From NCBI RefSeq assembly GCF_017355955.1, contig NZ_JAFFID010000005.1, forward strand, positions 248,001 to 312,000: 64,000 bases of DNA, in the 5' to 3' direction. This DNA comes from Sabulibacter ruber (GTDB lineage: Bacteria > Bacteroidota > Bacteroidia > Cytophagales > Hymenobacteraceae). The notes under the pieces were generated by a model, which made no database searches, had not been told where the DNA came from, and saw only the letters and a program-made list of their open reading frames with translations. Position 1 is the first letter of the stretch; the number at the start of each line of letters is the position of its first letter. Below, one piece after another: positions 15,587 to 22,212 of the stretch. The translations under genes were made by a program, and so were the position numbers.

Positions 15587-16102
15587 ATGATTAAACTATC
15601 ACCACTAGTTAAGACAGATGTCACTCCCTTTTATAGCTGGATTAATGATGAAGAAGTTATAAAGTACTCCCTATCTTCTTTCAAAGAAATCAATACAAAC
15701 CAAGAGGTAGACAGATGGTTTGAGAAAACGCTGGAGGATACCAGAAGTATTAACCTTGGCATCTATCTCAATCAAACTAATCAATTAATTGGATACGCGG
15801 GAATATCAGGTATTTCAAAATTAAACAGGTCTGGTGAATTTTTTATCTTCATTGGTGAGAAGCAGTATTGGGGACAAGGAATTGGAACAGAAGTTACTAA
15901 ACAAATCCTCAAACTAGGATTTAGCGATTTTGACTTCAATAGAATCATGTTAACCGTTTCTGAACCTAACATTGGGGGTATAAAAGCATATGAAAACGCT
16001 GGATTCAAAATTGAAGGACGTTTAAAGCAGGCGTGTTATAGGGATGGTGAATTTCATGATAAAATAGTAATGGCTGTGTTAAAATCAGAGTGGGAAAAGT
16101 AA
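15587..16102 (+). CDS. Cassette 2: GNAT N-acetyltransferase
   Basis: A 171-residue acetyltransferase of the RimJ/SpeG-like GNAT branch. The acetyl-CoA binding loop QYWGQGIGTEV (Q-x-x-G-x-G) and the following VSEPNIGGIKAYENAGFKIE are diagnostic. Such enzymes acetylate amines, including aminoglycosides, polyamines or protein N-termini; the substrate is not clear here. The cassette ends GTCGCCAG (15463) and CTGGCAAC (16111) are complementary with one mismatch, so it is a discrete mobile unit. GNATs are common cargo in integron cassettes. Confidence 0.85.
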   Translation: MIKLSPLVKTDVTPFYSWINDEEVIKYSLSSFKEINTNQEVDRWFEKTLEDTRSINLGIYLNQTNQLIGYAGISGISKLNRSGEFFIFIGEKQYWGQGIGTEVTKQILKLGFSDFDFNRIMLTVSEPNIGGIKAYENAGFKIEGRLKQACYRDGEFHDKIVMAVLKSEWEK

Positions 16103-16110
16103 AAGAACTT

Positions 16111-16175
16111 CTGGCAACAACAGCTAAACGCCAGCATCGGCCAACGGCCGCCGTCGTTTAGCCAAACCGTTAGCA
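16111..16175 (+). other. attC-like site B
   Basis: CTGGCAAC begins the site; GCTAAACG and CGTTTAGC form the inner arms; it ends at GTTAGCA (16169-16175). Confidence 0.75.
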
Positions 16176-16185
16176 GCAACCTTAA

Positions 16186-16863
16186 ATGAAGAAGCTCACC
16201 AAGCAAATATTACTCTATTTGATTACCAGCTTATCGGTGATTGGGATTTGGAAAATATTGACCTCGACTGACAATTACGCTTGGAGTCCAGAAGGGAAAG
16301 AATTGCTAATGCTTGAAATTGCTCTGAATGCAATATTCTTCTACAAGTCAATTTTTTGGTTGGTAACAGTAAACCTCATTGTATGTGGGCTTCTACAGCT
16401 TAGAAAAAAGAATTTTAGAACAGCAGGAGTAGTAGTAGCACTTATCTTGACCTACCACTTCTTTGTTGGTAAAGTAATTGACAACAAATGCGCTTTCCAT
16501 TACTATTCCGTCTTTCAAAACCAATCTGTTGCCGAAGGATATATTGTTAGACCTATTGAAGAAGCAGGTTACGAAATTGGACCGATTTTAACGGGAAAAA
16601 TTGAAAAAAAGGAAATGAAGTCCAGAGTTTATGCAATGCTAGGACTTCAAAGAATAAATTACAAACCTGCAATTGAGACAATGAAAAGGATTTTACTTGA
16701 CAGTTCAGAAAATGTCGAGTACAGGGCAAACGCTTACGAGTTTCTAAGAACGGTTGAGTCAGACAAATCCAAACAAGTAATTAAAGACTATAAATTAAGA
16801 GCGACTGACTCTGTAGCCAAAGAAGTAGTTAGATTTGGAGAATATTTCTACGGCAGTAGATAA
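16186..16863 (+). CDS. Cassette 3: hypothetical membrane protein
   Basis: A 225-residue protein with about three membrane segments in its first half (ILLYLITSLSVIGIWKIL; SIFWLVTVNLIVCGLLQL; AGVVVALILTYHFFVG). The soluble second half (ESKGxL-free, helical: RVYAMLGLQRINYKPAIETM) looks like helical repeats, possibly HEAT-like. No family recognised. The start codon lies only 10 bases after the attC core, as is usual for cassette genes. Left end GTTAGCAGC (16169) and right end GCTGCTAAC (16879) are perfectly complementary. Confidence 0.7.
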   Translation: MKKLTKQILLYLITSLSVIGIWKILTSTDNYAWSPEGKELLMLEIALNAIFFYKSIFWLVTVNLIVCGLLQLRKKNFRTAGVVVALILTYHFFVGKVIDNKCAFHYYSVFQNQSVAEGYIVRPIEEAGYEIGPILTGKIEKKEMKSRVYAMLGLQRINYKPAIETMKRILLDSSENVEYRANAYEFLRTVESDKSKQVIKDYKLRATDSVAKEVVRFGEYFYGSR

Positions 16864-16880
16864 AAAATAAAAAAGGCAGC

Positions 16881-16947
16881 TGCTAACATTGTATAAAAAA
16901 CATGCTACGGCCGACGGCCTCGCCGTCTTTTATACTAGCCGTTAGCA
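16881..16947 (+). other. attC-like site C
   Basis: TGCTAAC starts the site, followed by ATTGTATAAA, a CGGCCGACGGCCTCGCCGTC centre and TTTATACTAGCC; it ends at GTTAGCA (16941-16947). The TATAAA/TTTATA arms pair. Confidence 0.8.
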
Positions 16948-16968
16948 GCAAGCAACAAGAACAAAAGG

Positions 16969-17562
16969 ATGGCATGGTTACCAATGTATTTGGCGCAACA
17001 AGACGTTGAGCTACTTAATAAATAGCTCAATCAAGAAGAGGAGCTGGCATTCCTTATTTCAAACGGTAACAGAAAATGGATTGCCAAAAAAGAACACGAC
17101 ATCAGTGCAGATTTAGCCACACAAAAAACAGGGTTAGGTTATGTAGAGTATAAATTTTTGCATGTACCTTCTGGGCCGTTACCACTTCTGGACTTGACTT
17201 CTGCAGCAAGCGCACAAATATCAGACCCATGGGTAGGATGGACAGAAATAAGGCCAGGAGCCAATACTACTATTCCGTATTTTGGCGCGAGCCATCCTGG
17301 AGTTATTCACCTTCAAATCAAAATTACCGACGAAGGCGAAATTCCTATATCTAACTTTGGTTGGATAGGAAACCACTACAAGATAATCGGAAACGGTGCC
17401 GACAAGACGACAGAGAAGTTCTGGAATAAATTGAAGCGCATGGCTAAAAAGGAAGCGACCCACATCCAAAGGTGTAATGATTCCAATGGCAAAAAAGAAA
17501 TTTTCGCTTTCCCAGCAGCTTATAAAGAAATAGACAATAAACGTCTTTGTTCACTAAACTAA
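16969..17562 (+). pseudogene. Cassette 4: hypothetical gene with in-frame TAG at codon 19
   Basis: From ATG 16969, 22 bases after the attC core, the frame reads MAWLPMYLAQQDVELLNK, TAG (17023-17025), LNQEEELAFLISNGNRKW and continues open to TAA at 17562, 198 codons in total including the stops. The frame is the same on both sides and the coding character is continuous, so the stop looks like a single nonsense change (for example TGG to TAG). Downstream the protein has a well-ordered sequence (HVPSGPLPLLDLTSAAS; WIGNHYKIIGNGADKTTEKF) that I do not assign to a family. A shorter product from ATG 17158 is possible but would miss a third of the protein. Confidence 0.75.
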
Positions 17563-17576
17563 AAAGAAATGCCTGC

Positions 17577-17645
17577 TGCTAATATTGTATAAACGTCAGC
17601 CTTCACACTACGGCCTCGCCAGTCGTTTAGCCAAGCCCGTTGTGT
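17577..17645 (+). other. attC-like site D
   Basis: TGCTAAT (17577-17583) starts the site, then TTGTATAAACGTCAGCC and a GGCCTCGCC centre; inner arms AAACG and CGTTT. It ends at GTTGTGT (17639-17645). Confidence 0.75.
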
Positions 17646-17658
17646 GAAATTTATAAGA

Positions 17659-18183
17659 ATGAAAATATTCTATAAAATATTAGGGTTAATAGTAATTGAT
17701 GTAACTCTCATTTGGCTATGGGTTGAAGATTTAGACCCAGACCCAAGTATTTCCATTTTTGTATTCATTTCAATTCCTGTTGTCTTTATTTTCAATCTAT
17801 TACTTGCTGTTCTTTTTTATTTGCTTAAAAAACTGGATTATGCCAAATCCTTTCTGATTAATTCAATTCTCGCTTCTATAATAATGGGTAAGCTTTTTGG
17901 AGCAGGGATAGACCGACACCAAAGGAACAGTTTGGAAAGTTGGGAATTCACAGAGGCTGATACAACCTTTCATATTACTAGGTGGAAAAAAGAAAGTGAG
18001 TTTAGCTTCTCTTCCAGTACAAACATTGGCTCTTCTACAGTGTTTTTAGAAGGAAGATGTGAAATGAAGAATGGGGAGTTTATTCTATCTACAGCCTCAA
18101 CAGTATATAAGATTAAAGATGATTATCTGATTGGCTTTAGAAAACCAAATCAAAGAATAAAGCTGGAGAAAATAGAAAGGTAA
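17659..18183 (+). CDS. Cassette 5: hypothetical membrane protein
   Basis: A 174-residue protein with two or three N-terminal membrane segments (IFYKILGLIVIDVTLIWLWV; ISIFVFISIPVVFIFNLLLA) and a soluble C-terminal part of beta character (FHITRWKKESEFSFSSSTN). Function unknown. GTG 17644 is also in frame but overlaps the attC core, so ATG 17659 is preferred. The cassette ends GTTGTGTGAA (17639) and TTCACACAAC (18190) are perfectly complementary over 10 bases. Confidence 0.7.
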   Translation: MKIFYKILGLIVIDVTLIWLWVEDLDPDPSISIFVFISIPVVFIFNLLLAVLFYLLKKLDYAKSFLINSILASIIMGKLFGAGIDRHQRNSLESWEFTEADTTFHITRWKKESEFSFSSSTNIGSSTVFLEGRCEMKNGEFILSTASTVYKIKDDYLIGFRKPNQRIKLEKIER

Positions 18184-18192
18184 AAAAACTTC

Positions 18193-18242
18193 ACACAACA
18201 CAGCAACGGCATCTCGGCCGACGTTGAGCCTAGACGTTGGTT
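18193..18242 (+). other. attC-like site E
   Basis: Starts within TTCACACAAC and ends at GTTGGTT (18236-18242); inner arms CAACGGC... and ...GACGTTG surround CTCGGCC. The shortest site of the array, 50 bases. Confidence 0.65.
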
Positions 18243-18261
18243 GTCATATTAAATAATAGAA

Positions 18262-18702
18262 ATGTCTTTTGAGGAATTCATAAAATTTGTAGACAAGACA
18301 TTAGGTGAGCTTATTCTGTATGCGGAATTACATGCAGGAAGAAGTTTTAGTGACCATGAACTGATATTTGAATGGATGTCTTATGACCGCGGTTCCACCA
18401 ATGGAAGAGAATACATTGTTTATGAAATTACCGACAAGGTATTTGTTTCTGAAGAAGAGATTTATCCATGCGTGGACTTAATCATCGAGAAACCTGATTC
18501 AAGGGCAAACATATTAAAGATATTAGGCAGAAGGGCAGGATATGAACCACGACCTTTTGGGACGGGCTGGAGTAACAGGCCTGGACCTTTTATTTACGGA
18601 ATCGGAAAAGGAATAAAAACTAAGTTAGTGAATACACAAGACCCTGAATTTAAGAAGAAGCTTAGGGAACTTGGCCTCATCCACTATGAAATGAATGAGT
18701 AA
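18262..18702 (+). CDS. Cassette 6: hypothetical soluble protein
   Basis: A 146-residue cytoplasmic-looking protein without signal or membrane segments. It has a helical start (FEEFIKFVDKTLGELILYAE) and a Gly/Pro-rich middle (RRAGYEPRPFGTGWSNRPGP). No family recognised. It begins 19 bases after the attC core; its cassette is bounded by GTTGGT (18236) and ACCAAC (18717), perfectly complementary over six bases. Confidence 0.7.
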   Translation: MSFEEFIKFVDKTLGELILYAELHAGRSFSDHELIFEWMSYDRGSTNGREYIVYEITDKVFVSEEEIYPCVDLIIEKPDSRANILKILGRRAGYEPRPFGTGWSNRPGPFIYGIGKGIKTKLVNTQDPEFKKKLRELGLIHYEMNE

Positions 18703-18715
18703 TAAAAAATAAGTC

Positions 18716-18770
18716 TACCAACGTCTAGTGTTAGCGACGGCTCGCCCGTCGCTAACACTAGACGTTGGCG
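18716..18770 (+). other. attC-like site F, near-perfect palindrome
   Basis: CCAACGTCTAGTGTTAGCGA plus CGG (18718-18740) is the exact complement of 18746-18768, leaving a 5-nt CTCGC loop. It starts TACCAAC and ends GTTGGCG. There is no T tract, so it does not look like a terminator. Confidence 0.75.
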
Positions 18771-18782
18771 CACAGTAATAGG

Positions 18783-19034
18783 ATGATAGAATTATATCAA
18801 CGACATATAAACAGCGACGAGTCAACGTTGTTGCTTTCACGTCAACCTTCTGCATGGAAGAAGTTTGAGAGGGCTACTATGAAGTTTATTGTAGTGTCGT
18901 TAATCTTTCTGGCCCCTTTACTTGTAATAGACTCTTTCTTTGTTAGAGTAGGGCAGTGTGGAACAGAAAACGGTAGTTCCGCTTTTGAAGCCCTTGCTAA
19001 ATCGGAAATTGCAAGAAATGTAGTCCTTCACTGA
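18783..19034 (+). CDS. Cassette 7: small hypothetical membrane protein
   Basis: An 83-residue product with one membrane segment (FIVVSLIFLAPLLVIDSFFV). Not recognised. ATG 18783 lies 12 bases after the attC core; the upstream frame extends into the attC and is not used. No complementary right-hand boundary is visible after the stop, so the cassette may be truncated at its 3' end, where ordinary chromosome resumes. Confidence 0.55.
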   Translation: MIELYQRHINSDESTLLLSRQPSAWKKFERATMKFIVVSLIFLAPLLVIDSFFVRVGQCGTENGSSAFEALAKSEIARNVVLH

Positions 19035-19107
19035 AGTACTATCGCATGGGCCTGGGTGGTTGTCCCGCTTTACATTGAATCCGCTCAAACGGATAGACCT
19101 TTAGAGA

Positions 19108-20469
19108 TCAATTGGAATCGTATTCATACACGGAATACCCCCAAGGCTGCATGATCCACTTCTTGCTACTTACAGGCTCCTTTGCACCCTTGAAAACATT
19201 GTAGGCGCTCCCGATCAACGATTTCTCTTTTATGGTGATCGGCTGTGGGGCACCGGAAAGGTTAAGGATCACCAATACCTTTTTCTTCTCTTTTTCCCGC
19301 ACGAAGGCATATACTGCTTTCTCATCCCCTGCGCTCACTTTCCGAAAAGACGCATCGGCAGATAGGGCGGCGTTCCTTTTCCGGAGATCAAGTAGGGTTT
19401 TATAGAACGCGGCTCTTTGGAATTTACCGAAAGCCATGGGGTCCTTGTCAAAGAATTTCAGGGCCCTCAGGACCGGCTCTTCCTGGCCGCCGTAGATCAG
19501 GGGGACACTGCTGGCCATGGTTTGGGTGAATACCGCGAAGGGCGCATGCACCGGGCCGGGGAAAGTACCGTAGTCTGCCTTATTCCAGCTGTTCTCGTCG
19601 TGGTTGCTGGTAAAGTACATCTGGATGGTATGGGCAGGGTACATCCGGTCATTCTCCTGCTTCACGCTATCCAGGCTGAAGGCCGGCCTTTCGCCCTTGG
19701 CCACCTTCTCCATCATCTTGAACATGTGCCAGGGGTAGACCGCGTCAAAACCACTCTTGGGCAGGTAGGCGCTGTCGCCCTCGGCCAGCATGAAAAGGCT
19801 TTTCATCTCCTTCAGCTGGGGGATGCACCGGCGCCAGAAGGAAGCAGGAACGTTCCAGGCCACGTCGCACCTGAAGCCGTCTATGCCTGTGCTGGAGACC
19901 CAGTATTTCATGGCGGCGATCATGCTGTCCTGCATCACCGGGTTCTTGTAATTCAGTTGTCTCGTATCGGCCCAGTCTACCGCCATGGTCGCCTTCCCAG
20001 TGCTGTCCCGCACGAAGAAATCCGGGTGCTGGGTAAGCCACCGGTGGTCTCCGCCGGTATGGTTGGGTACCCAATCAATGATGACCTTCATGCCCCTATC
20101 ATGGATAGCCTTTACCACCTGTTTGAAGTCTGCCATCGTTCCGAACTCCGGGTTGACGGCGGTATAATCTGAGACGGCATAATAGCTCCCCAGCGACCCT
20201 TTCCGGTCCACCTTGCTGATGGGGTGAAGCGGCATAAACCAAACCGTTTGTACCCCCATCTGCTGTAAACGGTCAAGGTGCTTGGCGAAAGCGTTCAGGG
20301 TGCCTTCGGGCGTGTACTGCCGGATATTCACCTCATAGATGTTGCCCTGCATGATCCAGGCCGGAGGATCGCTGGTGGTTCCACTTGTGCCGCCGATGGA
20401 GGCTTTATCCTGGCAAAAACAGGAAAGCACAAGCAATTGAAGCAGGAGGGTGCTGAGTACTTTCTTCAT
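19108..20469 (-). CDS. Secreted GH13 alpha-amylase family glycoside hydrolase
   Basis: A 453-residue GH13 enzyme, probably a lipoprotein (LLVLSC with Cys17). The conserved regions are all present: DWVPNHTG (residues 132-139), GFRCDVAW with nucleophile Asp202, MLAEGD with acid Glu230, and FTSNHDENSW. A short all-beta C-terminal domain ends the protein. It should cleave alpha-1,4-glucans in the periplasm or outside the cell; the exact specificity is unclear. It is monocistronic, next to the right end of the cassette array. Confidence 0.92.
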   Translation of the reverse strand: MKKVLSTLLLQLLVLSCFCQDKASIGGTSGTTSDPPAWIMQGNIYEVNIRQYTPEGTLNAFAKHLDRLQQMGVQTVWFMPLHPISKVDRKGSLGSYYAVSDYTAVNPEFGTMADFKQVVKAIHDRGMKVIIDWVPNHTGGDHRWLTQHPDFFVRDSTGKATMAVDWADTRQLNYKNPVMQDSMIAAMKYWVSSTGIDGFRCDVAWNVPASFWRRCIPQLKEMKSLFMLAEGDSAYLPKSGFDAVYPWHMFKMMEKVAKGERPAFSLDSVKQENDRMYPAHTIQMYFTSNHDENSWNKADYGTFPGPVHAPFAVFTQTMASSVPLIYGGQEEPVLRALKFFDKDPMAFGKFQRAAFYKTLLDLRKRNAALSADASFRKVSAGDEKAVYAFVREKEKKKVLVILNLSGAPQPITIKEKSLIGSAYNVFKGAKEPVSSKKWIMQPWGYSVYEYDSN

Positions 20470-20613
20470 CTTAGATAGGCTTTAGATAATCAGGATATGT
20501 TCGCCCTAGGCCTAGTTTATATACGGCGCCCTCGGGCTTGAGGCGAAGGCCTATTTATCTCTTGCACAGCATTGTAGGGCACCTGCCACACGCACCCTTT
20601 TTCTGTTATGGAG

Positions 20614-20644
20614 GTGTTTTTAGAAAAGCAGCCTGAAATCAGCC
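20614..20644. repeat. Dispersed palindromic repeat, partial copy
   Basis: GTGTTTTTAGAAAAGCAGCC then TGAAATCAGCC, the right half of the family. Confidence 0.5.
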
Positions 20645-20685
20645 TCCTGGTAATTTCCTTCGCCAACTGCTTGTCCATCCTGCTC

Positions 20686-20716
20686 TATTTTTAGAAAATC
20701 AGGCCGGAAACAGCTT
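20686..20716. repeat. Dispersed palindromic repeat, partial copy
   Basis: ATTTTTAGAAAATCAGGCCG then GAAACAGC. Confidence 0.5.
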
Positions 20717-21147
20717 TTATACTTCCCTTTAAAATACCCAATAGAGCCATTGAGTGGTTAGCTCTTCAAGCCATCCATTTGTTCCATAGATTCCGGATCC
20801 GCCGTTGTAACCCTTAAACCTCCAGGGCTTTTTGTTCCAGGCCAGGCATCCATCAGATACTTCCTGTTCTGGTGGCCTGGTTCAGTAAAAGAAGTGATGC
20901 AGTGGATTGCTTCTTTTAGTCAGGTGGGAGAGGAGCTCACCTTATGAAAACGTGGTGTGTCTTTCAGACTAAGTCAGATTTCCGGTAGGGCTGCTATTTT
21001 TGTGCCCAGCCATCCAGAGAAAAAGTGCTTGAAGAGAAAGCTGTGCGGTATGGTTTCATTCTTCCGGGAACCTAGTGGTTTTAGGTGCAGCAATAAGCTA
21101 CGGGCTGGTTGATGGCGATTTAGGTAAAAAGAGATACAAGTAACTAC

Positions 21148-22104
21148 ATGAGCAAGCCGGTGCAGGAGCAATCCATTGGCGAGTACTTTGCAAGGGTGAA
21201 CAAAGCTATTGACTACATCCGGCTGCATCTGGGGGAGGACCTATCCCTGGATGCCGTGGCCGAGCGGTCCCATTTTTCCAAGTTCCACTTTCACCGGGTC
21301 TTCAAGGCCACTACCGGCAAGACTCTCAGCCGCTTCATGCGGGACGCGCGGGTAGAACGGGCCGCTTTCTACCTCACCCATTCCCCTTCTGCCCCAGTGG
21401 GCGAGATCGCCTTCCTCAGTGGCTTCGCCAACGAGACTTCCTTTTTCCGGACGTTCAAAGACGCCCGCCGCATGACCCCGATCGAGTACCGGGAAAGCCT
21501 CCAGGGAGAGGATAGCAAGATTTGTAAGGAAGAGGGCAACAAGCGCGACCTGCACGAAAAGATGGAATCCTACCTTGCCTCCAGAATCCATAACCTAAAA
21601 GAGACAAGTATGGAAAAAGGCATTTCAATTGAAGTAGAGGTGAAAGACCTGCCCGAGCTGCACGTGGTGTACCTGAGGAACCTGAACATCCACCTGCACG
21701 ACAGCGAGGCGTTCGGGAGCATGTTTGAGGCATTGATGCGGTGGGCGGCACCCAGGGGGCTGGTCAATTTCCCCGAAACCAAGGCCCTGACGGTATACCG
21801 GAGCAACCCCAACCCTAGCGGGTTCATCCAGGCAGATGTGTGCCTGACGGTGCCAGAGGGAACTTTGGGCGAGGGCATCATCGGCAGTACGGTTCTGACG
21901 GGCGGCAAATACGCGGTGGTCCGAAAGGAGGCTACCATGGCCGAGTGCTTCTCGGCCTGGGATTACGTCTTCCAGGAGTGGCTCCCCGGCAACGGCTACC
22001 AGCCCGACAGCCGGAACTTCTACATCAGCCACCTGAATGAGCCTGAGAAGCACCCCCAGAAGCTGCACATCTTTGACATGTGCATCCCGGTTAAGCCGCT
22101 GTAA
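21148..22104 (+). CDS. AraC-family regulator with GyrI-like effector domain
   Basis: A 318-residue transcription factor of the MarA/Rob type. The N-terminal AraC DNA-binding domain (about residues 12-110) has both helix-turn-helix units: LSLDAVAERSHFSKFHFHRV and VGEIAFLSGFANETSFFRTF with KDARRMTPIEYR. The C-terminal half (from about 155, VEVKDLPELHVVYLRNLNIH onwards) is a GyrI-like small-molecule binding fold ending in DMCIPVKPL, as in Rob or BmrR-type drug sensors. It probably senses a hydrophobic compound; the target genes are unknown. It converges with the kdp sensor kinase across a strong shared terminator. Confidence 0.92.
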   Translation: MSKPVQEQSIGEYFARVNKAIDYIRLHLGEDLSLDAVAERSHFSKFHFHRVFKATTGKTLSRFMRDARVERAAFYLTHSPSAPVGEIAFLSGFANETSFFRTFKDARRMTPIEYRESLQGEDSKICKEEGNKRDLHEKMESYLASRIHNLKETSMEKGISIEVEVKDLPELHVVYLRNLNIHLHDSEAFGSMFEALMRWAAPRGLVNFPETKALTVYRSNPNPSGFIQADVCLTVPEGTLGEGIIGSTVLTGGKYAVVRKEATMAECFSAWDYVFQEWLPGNGYQPDSRNFYISHLNEPEKHPQKLHIFDMCIPVKPL

Positions 22105-22126
22105 GCCCATTTTTTGATGTTACCAC

Positions 22127-22176
22127 AAGGAGCAGCTGCCGGAGAGGGGAGAACCCTTTTCCGGCAGCTGCTCCTT
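22127..22176. terminator. Bidirectional terminator hairpin
   Basis: AAGGAGCAGCTGCCGGA pairs perfectly with TCCGGCAGCTGCTCCTT around a 16-nt loop, between the convergent AraC-type gene and the kdp histidine kinase. Confidence 0.8.
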
Positions 22177-22212
22177 GAAAGGCAGACTGGCACAGGAAAG
22201 CAGTTGAAGAAA

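Larger units (their letters stand above)
20470..21147. other. 678-bp intergenic region with two repeat copies
   Basis: It lies between divergent genes (GH13 and AraC-type regulator). It contains two copies of the dispersed palindromic repeat (20614-20644 and 20686-20716). I see no small gene or RNA, and no clear -7/-33 promoter. Confidence 0.6.

Noticed and set aside
14781..18770. The palindromes between the small genes are simply Rho-independent terminators
   Set aside because: They lack T tracts, their end sequences pair with the previous site's end rather than being shared, and genes start within about 10-25 bases after most of them.
6105..19034. One genomic island spanning tRNA-Ser to the end of the cassette array with att repeats from the tRNA
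   Set aside because: I found no second copy of the tRNA 3' end, and the SDR gene in between (13518-14585) looks like core sequence; two separate foreign segments fit better.
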